DNA of 64,000 nt, taken from positions 186,001 through 250,000 of the forward strand of contig JABLXC010000001.1 of NCBI GenBank assembly GCA_013178185.1. Direction: 5' to 3'. Source of the stretch: Anaerolineae bacterium. GTDB lineage: Bacteria > Chloroflexota > Anaerolineae > Anaerolineales > Anaerolineaceae. The notes under the pieces were generated by a model. That model worked only from the letters and a program-made list of their open reading frames with translations. It ran no database searches and was not told the origin of the DNA. A program made the position numbers and the translations under genes. This document shows positions 30,090 through 38,287 of the stretch, one piece after another (positions within the stretch are counted from its first letter, which is position 1; every line of letters starts with the position of its first letter).

Positions 30090-30835
30090 AAGCGCTTTCC
30101 CCCTTTTTTACCCTGCTGATTGCCCTGGCGGCGCTGAACCTGAGCGGCTGCCGCCCAGCCTCAGAGGGTTTGGCGCAGACTGCCCTGCCCGACCTGCCCA
30201 CCCCGCAGGCGCGCCTTGACAGACAGACGACGGCAACCGCCCTGCCTTCTGTGGCGGAACCCGCCCGCACGCCGCTGCCTGCCGGAAAAGCCGAGCTGGC
30301 CCGCAGCGTGTACGGAGGCAGGGTGATCGAGTGGGTTCGCATTCCAAAAATTGCTGTCTTTGCGCCGGTCACGGCGGTAGGTTGGGAAGCGGCGACCTTG
30401 TCTCCTTTCGATACGCTTGGGCCGCGCAGCGTCCCGCCGCTTTTTGGCGGGAAAGCAAAGTTCGCGGGGACTGCGCCGGTCTGGGATTCGCCGCACGCCC
30501 AGGTGGGCTGGGCGCTTTCTTCGGCGCTGCCCGGCGACGAGGGGAACATCGTCCTCTACGGACATAACAACATCGATTCGTCCGTCTTTCGCAACCTTTC
30601 GGATTTGAAGTTCGGCGATGAGGTGCGGCTGCAAACGGGGGAGAGGGAATGGCTGTACTATGTGACTGAGGTGAATATCTTGCCGGTGCAGAGCGAGGAG
30701 GAAGACCGGGAAGTGTACGCTGAGTATATGAGCCCGACCCGCGCCCCGCGCCTGACGCTGATCTCGTGCTGGCCGCCGACGAACAACACGCACCGGGTGA
30801 TCGTGGTGGCTTATCCAGCAGAGATGCTGCCCTAG
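30086..30835 (+). CDS. Sortase (class D/E/F type) with lipobox-like N-terminus
   Basis: Transpeptidase of 249 aa predicted to cleave LPxTG between Thr and Gly and attach the protein to the envelope. Catalytic residues are visible: His160 in LYGHNNIDSS, Cys228 in TLISCWPPT (a variant of TLxTC) and Arg237 in THRVIVV. The N-terminus MKALSPFFTLLIALAALNLS runs into LSGC, which reads as a lipobox, so the enzyme may be a lipoprotein and not a membrane-span sortase. The ATG lies in the subtilase stop codon (ATGA), the strongest sign that the pair is enzyme and substrate. No other LPxTG protein is seen in this window. Confidence 0.9.
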   Translation: MKALSPFFTLLIALAALNLSGCRPASEGLAQTALPDLPTPQARLDRQTTATALPSVAEPARTPLPAGKAELARSVYGGRVIEWVRIPKIAVFAPVTAVGWEAATLSPFDTLGPRSVPPLFGGKAKFAGTAPVWDSPHAQVGWALSSALPGDEGNIVLYGHNNIDSSVFRNLSDLKFGDEVRLQTGEREWLYYVTEVNILPVQSEEEDREVYAEYMSPTRAPRLTLISCWPPTNNTHRVIVVAYPAEMLP

Positions 30836-30872
30836 CGGCGCTTTAAGAAAGCTTTGGTGAGAATTGAGGGGG

Positions 30873-31412
30873 CTATACCAGCCCTTCGCACACGCCCAGC
30901 CAGTCGAGCAGCGCTCCGGCCTGCGAGATGCGGTAGCGGAAGACCATCATCTCGTAAACCTGGCTCGAGTCCAACGCTGCGGTTTGGGCGGTCAGGTCGT
31001 CCAGCCAGCCACGGCAGGCGCGGCGCTGAGCTTTGATCAGGTTTTGAGCGGCTTCCCGCCCAGCCAGCAGGGCGAAGTAGAGCCGCGCCAGAAACTCCTG
31101 CCGGACATCGCGCATGTGTTCCACCGGGCTGGAGCGCCAGGCTTCAAAGCGGGCGCGCCCTTCTGCCGTCAGGGCGTATTCGCGCCGGGCGGGACGGTTT
31201 TCGCCCGGCACTACCTTGCCTTCCAGCAAACCGTCGCTATCCAGCCGCTCCAGCAGGGCGTACAACTGGCTTTGTTTAACCCGCCAGACCAGGCCGACCC
31301 CTTCCAATCGGTTGAGGGCTTTATAGAGGTCATAGCCGTGCATAGGGCGCTGTTCCAGCAAGCCCAACAGCACAAATTCCAACGTCAGGGGGGATTGGAG
31401 GCGGGGAGACAT
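30873..31412 (-). CDS. PadR family transcriptional regulator
   Basis: DNA-binding repressor-type protein of 179 aa. The winged helix is at the N-terminus: LTLEFVLLGLLEQRPMHGYD then LYKALNRLEGVGLVWRVKQS and SQLYALLERLDSDGLLEGKV, the PadR signature. The C-terminal half (VEHMRDVRQEFLARLYFALL onward) is the long dimerisation helix region of the longer PadR subclass. Upstream is a 17-base palindrome next to a perfect TATAAT, indicating self-repression. The divergent B3/B4 gene may share this control. Ligand unknown; PadR proteins often sense phenolics or drugs. Confidence 0.9.
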   Translation of the reverse strand: MSPRLQSPLTLEFVLLGLLEQRPMHGYDLYKALNRLEGVGLVWRVKQSQLYALLERLDSDGLLEGKVVPGENRPARREYALTAEGRARFEAWRSSPVEHMRDVRQEFLARLYFALLAGREAAQNLIKAQRRACRGWLDDLTAQTAALDSSQVYEMMVFRYRISQAGALLDWLGVCEGLV

Positions 31413-31425
31413 CCGGTTGTTCTCT

Positions 31426-31449
31426 TATTCATTGAATGAATACATTATA
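31426..31449 (-). promoter_or_regulatory. PadR gene -10 box and palindromic operator
   Basis: On the minus strand TATAAT (31449-31444) is followed at once by a 17-base perfect palindrome, TATTCATTGAATGAATA (31426-31442). The transcription start should fall within the palindrome. A bound dimer would block initiation, so PadR autorepression is expected. No good -35 box is seen. Confidence 0.6.
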
Positions 31450-31603
31450 TCACAGGAGGGGGGACTCTGGCTGGATCTGGGGCGGCGGCGGTGAGGCGGA
31501 AGAGGCCTGAAATTCACCACCATTTTTCTGGAAAACCATCGAAGAAAAACAGGCAACTTGATCGGGCTTACAAACCCTTTGCATTTTTTCTTTCACAGCA
31601 CAG

Positions 31604-31609
31604 TATAAT
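31604..31609 (+). promoter_or_regulatory. -10 box upstream of the B3/B4 gene
   Basis: A perfect TATAAT lies 45 bases before the GTG start at 31655 and six bases before an in-frame ATG at 31616. The -35 match is poor (TTTGCA, spacer 20). If transcription starts about seven bases downstream, the ATG at 31616 would be at the very 5' end of the message. Confidence 0.5.
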
Positions 31610-31654
31610 CTCCTCATGCGCCGCGCGGTTGCGGCGCCTTTTGGAGGGTCGGCG

Positions 31655-32347
31655 GTGGAGAAGCTTTTGATTTCGGCGACGGATGAATGGCGGCGGGCTC
31701 ATCCCGGGGCAGCGATTGGTTTGCTGGAGCTTTCGGGCGTTGACAACCGGCGGGCGGCCGAACGACTGCATGCGCGCAAGCGGGAAATAGAGGCGCGCTT
31801 ACGGGAAAGAATCGGGAGCTTTACACGGCAGGACTTGTTGGCTCTGCCGGTGATGGCGGCCTACGAGCGGTATTATAAACGCTTCGAAAAGACGTACCAC
31901 GTCCTGCTTCAGGTTGAATCGATTGTATTGAAGGGCAAGAATCTGCCCGATGTGTCCCCGCTGGTTGACGCCAACTTCATGGCGGAGGTGGAGACGTTCA
32001 TCCTCACCGCCGGGCACGACCGGATGAAGCTGCGCGGGGCGGTCTGGATGGATGTTTCGCGCCAGGGCGACCAAATGGTGCAGATGAACGGCACTATCAG
32101 GGCGATCCGGGCGGGGGATATGGTCATGCGGGATGTTGACGGCATTTGTTGTTCGATCCTCTACGGGCAGGATAACCGCTCTCCCATTTCCCCGGAGACG
32201 ACTCATGTCCTCTATGTAGCCTACGCCCCTGCCGGCGCGCCGGTGGAAGGCGTAGAGGCGCATTTGCAGCACATCGAGGAGATTATCCGCCTGTTCTCGC
32301 CGGGGGCCTTCGTCGAGCGGCGAGATTTGCTCAAGGCAACCGGTTAA
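31655..32347 (+). CDS. B3/B4 (tRNA-binding-like) domain protein
   Basis: Stand-alone protein of 230 aa with the B3/B4 fold found in the phenylalanyl-tRNA synthetase beta chain. Recognisable sequences are AAIGLLELSGVDN near the N-terminus, AYERYYKRFEKTYHVLLQVE, and the core KGKNLPDVSPLVDANFMAEV followed by HDRMKLRGAV. Such solitary proteins are thought to have editing-like or nucleic-acid-related roles, but their function is not settled. GTG at 31655 is chosen because GGAGGG lies six bases upstream and the N-terminus EKLLISATDEW fits the family. A longer leaderless form from ATG 31616 is possible. Confidence 0.83.
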   Translation: MEKLLISATDEWRRAHPGAAIGLLELSGVDNRRAAERLHARKREIEARLRERIGSFTRQDLLALPVMAAYERYYKRFEKTYHVLLQVESIVLKGKNLPDVSPLVDANFMAEVETFILTAGHDRMKLRGAVWMDVSRQGDQMVQMNGTIRAIRAGDMVMRDVDGICCSILYGQDNRSPISPETTHVLYVAYAPAGAPVEGVEAHLQHIEEIIRLFSPGAFVERRDLLKATG

Positions 32348-32384
32348 AGATCCCTGTGTTTGCCTGGGAGCTGGCAGGGGCTAA

Positions 32385-33185
32385 TCAATACCCGCGCTGC
32401 TGGATGTACCCGCTTACGTCCAGGTTGAAGGCGATCTCTTCGACGATAAAAGATGCCCAGGGTTTACCGGCATCGAGCCAGGTGGCATAGGACACGGCGG
32501 GTTTGCCGTCTGCTGCTGGGACTTCGTTGGTCAGCCAGAGCACTTTGGAGGTATCGCCGGGGTTTCTATAGCGCATGGCTTCCATCAAATCCACCAGGCC
32601 GGTTTGGGGATTAAAGCGCACGATAAAGTTCTCTTCGGTATCCTCGAAAGGCACGAAAAGAATGGCGGTGTGGTCGTCTACGGCCTGCCAGCGGACGCGC
32701 GGGTCGGTGATCCACAGCGAGGGGAACCATGCACCTTCTGCCCAGAGCGCCAGGTTGGCGCCCTGGTTGGTGTTTGGATCATCAAAATATGTTCCCATCG
32801 GGCTTTCGAAGAAGCTTTTGCCATCCAGATAGCCTTCGTTGACCTTGAGAAAGGGGATGCCGAAGAAGGTCGCTTCGAAGTAATGGCGGTAATCCTGGCC
32901 GGCGTTGTGAACCATCACAAAGCGGGCGGGCAACCAGACGCCGAAGGGACGCATGTGGGCGCGCCCGGTGAGCACAACGGTATCAATCACCGGGATCTGG
33001 CTGCCGTATACCTTGCGGTAAAAACGTTCGACCGGCGCAGGCAAGCCTTCAGGCAGAGGGATGGTCTTTGTCTCGCCCTGGGCGAGTTGAGGCATGGCGA
33101 ATGACCTGGGCTTGACCTGCAAGCCCAGCCAGAGGATGAAGAGCAATGCGGCAAGAATGGAAAGCGAGATGAGGAGTGTTTTCAT
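32385..33185 (-). CDS. Conserved hypothetical membrane-anchored protein (DUF6544-like)
   Basis: Protein of 266 aa with an N-terminal membrane anchor or uncleaved signal (LLISLSILAALLFILWLGLQ) and a soluble remainder. I recall the sequence pattern (LPAPVERFYRKVYGSQIP, LTGRAHMRPFG, then FGIPFLKVNEGYLDGK) from the DUF6544/DUF6920 group. Proteins of that kind have no proven function. Many Trp and acidic residues (LWAEGAWFPSLWITDPRVRW) suggest a beta-barrel-like ligand-binding fold. It sits 12 bases downstream of the acetyltransferase gene in the same direction and is probably co-transcribed with it. The family assignment is from memory and not certain. Confidence 0.7.
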   Translation of the reverse strand: MKTLLISLSILAALLFILWLGLQVKPRSFAMPQLAQGETKTIPLPEGLPAPVERFYRKVYGSQIPVIDTVVLTGRAHMRPFGVWLPARFVMVHNAGQDYRHYFEATFFGIPFLKVNEGYLDGKSFFESPMGTYFDDPNTNQGANLALWAEGAWFPSLWITDPRVRWQAVDDHTAILFVPFEDTEENFIVRFNPQTGLVDLMEAMRYRNPGDTSKVLWLTNEVPAADGKPAVSYATWLDAGKPWASFIVEEIAFNLDVSGYIQQRGY

Positions 33186-33197
33186 GCAGTTCTCTTT

Positions 33198-33710
33198 CTA
33201 AGTTAACAGATCGAATTCGGGTTGAAAATGAGCGACGCCTGAAACACCCTGCAGGGCGCCGGGTTGTAGTTCCAACGTCATGAAGGCGGCGTCGGGGACC
33301 TCGAGAGGGAAGCGGATGCCCCAGCGGGAAGCGGGCGCGAAGCCGAAGCGGGGATAGAATTCCGGGTGACCGAGGACGATGACGGCGGGGAGGCGCATCC
33401 GGCGCAGTTCTTCCAGCCCACGGCGGACGAGCGCTGAACCGATACCCTGGTTTTGAAATTCCGGCAGAACTGCCATCGGCGCGAGACCTGCGGCTTCGAA
33501 GACGCCATGCGGCCATTTGATCTCTACCGCACTAAAGAAGATATGGCCGGTGACTGCGCCGTCTAATTCGGCGACCAGCGACAGGATGCCCGCCCGGCGC
33601 GCCCGCAGGGCATCTACCAGGCTGGCTTCGGCAGGGGTCTCAAAGGCGCGCTGGTAAACTGTGCGCACGGCAGGGATATCGGCTTCGGTTTCGGGTCGGA
33701 TGGTGGGCAT
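33198..33710 (-). CDS. GNAT family N-acetyltransferase (YhbS-like)
   Basis: Acetyl-CoA-dependent N-acetyltransferase of 170 aa. The acetyl-CoA-binding motif A is LAPMAVLPEFQNQGIGSALV near residues 76-95, with the Q-x-x-G-x-G/A core QNQGIG. It is followed by VIVLGHPEFYPRFGFAPAS, the motif that marks the YhbS/COG3153 subgroup. The substrate is unknown; members act on proteins, aminoglycosides or small amines. GGAGA precedes the ATG. The upstream gene on the same strand lies about 100 bases away. Confidence 0.88.
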   Translation of the reverse strand: MPTIRPETEADIPAVRTVYQRAFETPAEASLVDALRARRAGILSLVAELDGAVTGHIFFSAVEIKWPHGVFEAAGLAPMAVLPEFQNQGIGSALVRRGLEELRRMRLPAVIVLGHPEFYPRFGFAPASRWGIRFPLEVPDAAFMTLELQPGALQGVSGVAHFQPEFDLLT

Positions 33711-33815
33711 GGAGGTCTCCGGGAGGATGTTTTTTTAGTTGCCCTGATGTCTTCCCTATCTCGATGCGGGGATGGTATATCTAGAAATATCGGGCGCGCT
33801 CCGGCGGGGTGGCGG

Positions 33816-35267
33816 TTAACGCTTCCAGGCCAGGAAGAGCAGGATGGCCAGGCTGATGAGTGAAACGGTTGCCCCAGCGGCCAGTGCAGTGATGTAGGCC
33901 GGGTCGGGATGGTTGGCGACGACCTTGATGGCCAGGTTGACGGGGGTGGTCGGGAAGGCAGCGAAGGCGTTGGTAACCTGCCAGACCTTGAGATGCTGCC
34001 AGAGATCATGTCCCAGCCCGAGCAGCAATCCAAGCCCGGCGATGGCTTCGACGGGCAGCAGTTTGCGCCCCCGTAGCCAGGATTGTAGCTCACCGGCGGC
34101 CAGGATGAGCAGGACGACGACTGGCAAGATGATCATGCGGATGCTGGCGCGCTCGCCGGAGAGCAGCGGGATGGGGATCAGGCGCAGCAGGCGGTAGAGC
34201 CGACCAAGCGAGAGCAGCGATATTCCCAGGATGGGGAGCAGCAGGTGGGGGTAGCCATGCTGCGGCTGGCGGTTTTTCAACCAGCGGTAAACGCCAAAGA
34301 CCGCCAGGAAGAGCGTCCCAAGCAGCCCCAGGTAGAGGCTGTATTCCCACCATCCCAGCGGGCTGAGCATCGAGCGCACCTGGAGCGATTGTTCCGGAAA
34401 CTTGACGGCGACGAGCGAGGAAAGCATATCCATCACGGTGGGATAGCCGCCCAGGAACTCATCGTCGAAGTCGCTCAGGTGCAGCGCCGGAGGGAGGATG
34501 CGCACCATGCTCAGCAGTACGGCAAACGCCCCGGCTTTGAAGACCGGCCAGAAGCACTTCCAATTCCCTAACGCCAGCAGGCCCAGGAAGAGCAGTGCCC
34601 AGATAAAGTGGTGGTAAGACCCGTTGAGGAACATAAAGAAAAGCAGCAGCGCCATCTTTGCCACCCAGCGCCAGGAGCGGTCGCCATCCAGCAGGCGGAA
34701 CACCAGCGCCAGCGCCCACGGAAAGAGAAAATAGCCGTTCCAGGTGATGTGGCCGATGCTCATGTGAGTGAGGATATGGCCGTTGAAATTGAAGAGCAGA
34801 AAGAGGGCAGAAAAAGACACCAGCCCCAGGCTGAAGCGCCGCCGGAACCACAACAATCCCCAGGCGCCCAGCGCGTAGAAGAGCAGGGTATTCACCAGCA
34901 CAAAGGGGCCCACATCCATCCAGCGCATTAGCACGACCTGGGGAGAGAGGATGACATCCGGCAGGCTCATGAAGCGGTCGGTGACGTTGCGCAGGGCCGA
35001 TCCATCCGGCATGTGCAGCGGCAGGACGCCCTTCAGGACGGCGTCGCGCACGAAGGCCAGGCGGGGGGCGTTCACTTCAGCCCAGTCGTGAAAATCAAAG
35101 GGGATGTTTCCCCAATTGAGGAATTTTCCCCACAGCAGCGCGCCCCCAAGGGAGAGCGCCAGCAGCCAGGCCATTCCAAACCAGCGGTAGCGGCGTTCTC
35201 CTTCGGGATCGTAGAGCGCCTGCAGCAGGCCTGAAAAGGTGTTTTGCAAGCGGTTGAGAGTCTGGAT
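33816..35267 (-). CDS. Large polytopic membrane protein, unknown function; probable AUC start
   Basis: Integral membrane protein of about 483 aa with 11-13 hydrophobic segments. Early loops contain ALRNVTDRFMSLPDVILSPQ, and NFNGHILTHMSIGHITWNGY recalls multi-span glycosyltransferase or YfhO-like envelope enzymes, but I do not recognise a family with confidence. The frame has no ATG, GTG or TTG in a sensible place. The nearest ATG upstream (35384) lies inside the M42 peptidase gene with no ribosome binding site. A TTG at 35249 is 24 bases from the only Shine-Dalgarno, AAGGAG at 35279-35274. Exactly six bases after that AAGGAG stands an in-frame ATC (35267), so I place the start there. Confidence 0.75.
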   Translation of the reverse strand: MQTLNRLQNTFSGLLQALYDPEGERRYRWFGMAWLLALSLGGALLWGKFLNWGNIPFDFHDWAEVNAPRLAFVRDAVLKGVLPLHMPDGSALRNVTDRFMSLPDVILSPQVVLMRWMDVGPFVLVNTLLFYALGAWGLLWFRRRFSLGLVSFSALFLLFNFNGHILTHMSIGHITWNGYFLFPWALALVFRLLDGDRSWRWVAKMALLLFFMFLNGSYHHFIWALLFLGLLALGNWKCFWPVFKAGAFAVLLSMVRILPPALHLSDFDDEFLGGYPTVMDMLSSLVAVKFPEQSLQVRSMLSPLGWWEYSLYLGLLGTLFLAVFGVYRWLKNRQPQHGYPHLLLPILGISLLSLGRLYRLLRLIPIPLLSGERASIRMIILPVVVLLILAAGELQSWLRGRKLLPVEAIAGLGLLLGLGHDLWQHLKVWQVTNAFAAFPTTPVNLAIKVVANHPDPAYITALAAGATVSLISLAILLFLAWKR

Positions 35268-35298
35268 AACGGTCTCCTTGAGAACGAAACGGGGGGGA

Positions 35299-36348
35299 TT
35301 ATTCTTCCAGCATGTACGCCATGATCCAGCGGGTGGTCGCCAGCAGGGCGTCGAGGTGCGTGCGTTCGTAGCTGTGCGAGGCATCTACCCCGGGGCCGAT
35401 CAGCGCGACGGCTACGTCGCCCCCGGCTCGCAAATAGGCGCTGCCGTCGGAACCGTAAAAGGGATAGATATCTACTTTGTAGGGGATCTGGAATTGATCA
35501 GCCAGCCGGCGCAGTCTTTGGCTGAAGCCGTGGTGATAGGGCCCGTTGGAGTCCTTGACGCACAGGGTGGGGTGAAATTCATCCGAGGCCTGGCCTTCGC
35601 CCACCGCAGCCATATCAACGACCAGCAGTTCGCCCACATCGCCGGGGATGCCAGCGGAAGCGCCGTGGCCGGCTTCTTCGAAATTGCTGATGTGCAGGTA
35701 GGTTCTGTGCGCTGGCTGCAAGCCGGCCCCGGCCAGGGAATGAACGGCCGCGACCAGGCAGGCCACACAGGCTTTGTCGTCCAGGTGGCGCGAGCGGATG
35801 AAGCCGTTGACGATCTCCAGGCGCGGGTCAAAGGCCACGTAATCGCCGATCTCAATCCCCAGGGCGCGCGTTTCTTCCAGGCTGGCGGTGCGTTCATCCA
35901 ACCGTACTTCCATCACGTCGGCTTCACGCCGGGTCTCATTCACTTTGGGACCGTGCACATGCACCGAAGACTTGTCGAGCAGGATGGCGCCGCGCACCCG
36001 CCGCCCGTTGGAAGCCAGCACGGTGCAGCCTTCTCCTTCCACTGCGTTCCAGGAATAGCCGCCCACCTGGGTGAGTTTCAGCCGGCCGTTCGCTTTGATT
36101 TCCTTGACCATTGCGCCAAGCGTATCCACATGGGCGGTAAGGGCGCGCCCGATGCTTTGATCTGCACCCGGCCAGGTGGCCACCAATGCGCCTTTGCGGG
36201 TGCGCTGAAAACTCAGATCGGCGAGGGGTTCAAGCGTCTGCTGTACCAGGGCGATGGCGTCATCCGCCAGCCCGGTGGGGCTGGGTGTGTTCAGCAAGCG
36301 GGAGAGAAAATCGAGCAAAAAATCGGTGTGAATTTCGGGAAGGCTCAT
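35299..36348 (-). CDS. M42 family metallopeptidase
   Basis: Di-metal aminopeptidase-type enzyme of 349 aa (glutamyl aminopeptidase/FrvX/endoglucanase-M relatives). Metal ligands can be followed: His in GRALTAHVDTLGAMV, the bridging Asp in SRHLDDKACVACL, the catalytic Glu pair in NFEEAGHGASAG, Asp in LVVDMAAVGEG and His in SHSYERTHLDAL. It should trim peptides in the cytoplasm, in keeping with an amino-acid-using organism. Its ATG overlaps the thioesterase stop (ATGA). Its own stop lies 31 bases before the AUC start of the next membrane-protein gene, so the three genes form one operon. Confidence 0.92.
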   Translation of the reverse strand: MSLPEIHTDFLLDFLSRLLNTPSPTGLADDAIALVQQTLEPLADLSFQRTRKGALVATWPGADQSIGRALTAHVDTLGAMVKEIKANGRLKLTQVGGYSWNAVEGEGCTVLASNGRRVRGAILLDKSSVHVHGPKVNETRREADVMEVRLDERTASLEETRALGIEIGDYVAFDPRLEIVNGFIRSRHLDDKACVACLVAAVHSLAGAGLQPAHRTYLHISNFEEAGHGASAGIPGDVGELLVVDMAAVGEGQASDEFHPTLCVKDSNGPYHHGFSQRLRRLADQFQIPYKVDIYPFYGSDGSAYLRAGGDVAVALIGPGVDASHSYERTHLDALLATTRWIMAYMLEE

Positions 36349-36800
36349 TTGGAAGCGCTCCCCGGAGCTGGGTCAGGGCCTGGAGAGATGCCCTCAAAGG
36401 CTGAGATGACCTGCCGCCAGTGATCGGAAATAGGTTTGCTCTTACCAGCGCGATAGTCGTAGGCTACGGTGACCGCCTTACAGGTTGCCAGCACCTTTCC
36501 GCTATCCTGGTCTTCGATCTGCGCCTCCAGATCCATGCTCTTGTTCCCCAGGCGGCTGATGCGCACCCCAACTCGGATGTTCTGACCTAACAGGATAGAA
36601 GCCAGGTAGCTCACGCGGACATCGGCGATGATGGTTTCTAGATCGTGGAAGGATTTGCCATCGAACAAGCCGAGATGGATGTAATAGGCGAAGCGAGCGG
36701 CTTCAATGAAGGTGAAAAAGCGGGCGTTGTTGACATGCCACTGCGGGTCGAGGTCGCCATAACGAACCTGAATAGGATAGTAGAAACGATAAGTAGACAT
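36345..36800 (-). CDS. Acyl-CoA thioesterase (4HBT/FadM-like hotdog fold)
   Basis: Hotdog-fold hydrolase of 151 aa. The active-site segment is VRYGDLDPQWHVNNARFFTF near residues 12-31, the 4-hydroxybenzoyl-CoA thioesterase/FadM signature, with the catalytic Asp in GDLD and HVNN. The rest matches the family (VRVSYLASILLGQNIRVGV). It probably releases a free acid from an acyl-CoA; chain length is not deducible. It is the first gene of the operon with the M42 peptidase. AGGGA lies 11 bases before the ATG, rather far, so expression may be modest. Confidence 0.88.
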   Translation of the reverse strand: MSTYRFYYPIQVRYGDLDPQWHVNNARFFTFIEAARFAYYIHLGLFDGKSFHDLETIIADVRVSYLASILLGQNIRVGVRISRLGNKSMDLEAQIEDQDSGKVLATCKAVTVAYDYRAGKSKPISDHWRQVISAFEGISPGPDPAPGSASK

Positions 36801-36891
36801 AGATTAAATTTCCCTTGAACTGGTGGCGTCATAGACCAACGGACCAATAAAAAGAAGATGTGGCTATGGATTAAATTATACCGCAAGTAAA

Positions 36892-36935
36892 AGGTCACTT
36901 TGGATGGATGACCTCTGTCACTTGTGTGATAAAAT
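36892..36935 (+). promoter_or_regulatory. Possible operator and -10 upstream of the Rrf2 regulator
   Basis: AGGTCA (36892-36897) and TGACCT (36909-36914) form an inverted repeat with an 11-base spacer. TAAAAT (36930-36935) could be the -10 of the regulator gene, with ATGACC as a weak -35 inside the repeat. The layout fits autoregulation, but the match is modest. Confidence 0.35.
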
Positions 36936-36999
36936 GGATTGGAATAGACTTAATTAGAAACCAGAGAATATTTACCCATAATGCCAGTGAGGTATGATT

Positions 37000-37422
37000 A
37001 TGCAAATTACTCGACAGGCTGACTATGCCCTACGCGCCATGCTCTACCTTGCAAACATGGAGCCAACCCAGCGAGCAGCGACGAGCCAGATTGCCGAAGT
37101 TCAGCGTATCCCGCCCTCCTTCCTCGCGAAGATCATCTCGCAACTCTCCATTGCAGGGTTGATCCACACGTCGCGCGGGGCGCGCGGCGGCGTCTCGCTG
37201 GCGCGTCCACCAGAAGAAATCTCCATCCTGGAAGTGGTTGAAGCGATTGATGGACCGATTGCGTTCAATGAATGCACGGTGAGCGAGGGGGCGTGTGCTT
37301 TTGGAGAAGATTGTGTGCTGCGCCCAATCTGGTGCGACGCGCAGGCAGAGCTGGTCAACCGATTGCGAAACACTACCTTTGCTCAGTTCACAAACGGTCA
37401 CTTTGTAAAAGCCGCAGTCTGA
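37000..37422 (+). CDS. Rrf2 family transcriptional regulator, probably Fe-S
   Basis: Regulator of 140 aa. The winged helix begins MQITRQADYALRAMLYLAN, with the recognition region IPPSFLAKIISQLSIAGLIH and the wing SRGARGGVSLARP, all typical of Rrf2. Three cysteines follow in the order C-x6-C-x5-C (ECTVSEGACAFGEDC), the arrangement that carries an iron-sulfur cluster in IscR, NsrR and RsrR. It should thus sense Fe-S status, NO or redox state. ATG 37000 is preferred to 36994 because GAGG stands seven bases before it. No iron-sulfur assembly gene is adjacent, so its targets are unclear. Confidence 0.92.
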   Translation: MQITRQADYALRAMLYLANMEPTQRAATSQIAEVQRIPPSFLAKIISQLSIAGLIHTSRGARGGVSLARPPEEISILEVVEAIDGPIAFNECTVSEGACAFGEDCVLRPIWCDAQAELVNRLRNTTFAQFTNGHFVKAAV

Positions 37423-37594
37423 TTTTTTTATTCAGCTAGATCGTTTTTTAAGCCACACGAAACCAGAAACCGGACATCCGCCGCGGTCTTAAGTTTGGTT
37501 TTATATCAACGGGCCGCAGCGGATTTTTCTATCATCAAAAGGCATGCTGAAGAGAGCGCTTTGGTTTTTATCTGTCGGATGAACCGGGGAGCCA

Positions 37595-38242
37595 ATGGGG
37601 ATCGAAAAAGAGAAAAAGAAGGCTGGAAAAGTGGCTAATTTTTGGGTGCAGGCGGTTGCCACAGCAGGGGTGATGGCTCTGGTGGCGCTGCTTACGCCGC
37701 CGGAGCAAACGGTGGGTAAAAATCTGGGCGTTATCCTTTTGCACGGCGCATGGGTCTGGGCCGGGCTGATCTTTTTCGGTCTGGCGGCATTGGCTGGCTT
37801 GGCGGGACTTTTAGCGGCGGTTTTCGGAAAGGTCAGCACAGACCTTCTGGCGCGCGGTTCGAGCGCGCTGGCCTGGACGGGTATGATGTTCTGGCTGAGC
37901 TACCTGCCGATGTCGCTGTGGGTGATGAAGGTGAACTGGGGCGGTTTCTTCTTCGATGAACCGCGGTGGCGTATTCCGTTTACTTTTGCGGTGGTCGGCG
38001 CGCTGCTGCAAGCCGGGTTGATCCTGGTCAACCGCCCTGTCCTGACTTGGCTGGCAAACCTGTTCTTTGGGGCAGCTTTATGGTTCAGTCTTTTTGCCAG
38101 TCAGACTGTTCTGCACCCGGAATCGCCGGTGGCGCAATCTGACGACTTGCGCATCCAGGCCACCTACGGTTTACTGCTGGGGCTGGCGCTTCTGTTGGGG
38201 GGGCAGGTTGCCTGGGCTCTGATTCGTTTTAAGAAAACATAG
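37595..38242 (+). CDS. Conserved hypothetical membrane protein
   Basis: Protein of 215 aa with a basic N-terminus (MGIEKEKKKAGKVANFW) and six predicted membrane spans, among them VILLHGAWVWAGLIFFGLAA and FTFAVVGALLQAGLILV. The phrase ILLHGAWVWAGL has a conserved His and Trp that might bind a cofactor, but I recognise no family. GGGGAG precedes the ATG. It lies 45 bases before the MFS gene on the same strand, so the two may be co-transcribed. No function can be given. Confidence 0.75.
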   Translation: MGIEKEKKKAGKVANFWVQAVATAGVMALVALLTPPEQTVGKNLGVILLHGAWVWAGLIFFGLAALAGLAGLLAAVFGKVSTDLLARGSSALAWTGMMFWLSYLPMSLWVMKVNWGGFFFDEPRWRIPFTFAVVGALLQAGLILVNRPVLTWLANLFFGAALWFSLFASQTVLHPESPVAQSDDLRIQATYGLLLGLALLLGGQVAWALIRFKKT

Positions 38243-38287
38243 AAAATCCTGTTACAATGTTGTGATCTTTTTTGCTGAAGGCATTCA

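Noticed and set aside
36916-36924. Second copy of the sugar-operon operator upstream of the Rrf2 gene
   Set aside because: Only TGTCACTTG is shared and the palindromic other half is absent; a nine-base match is not enough.
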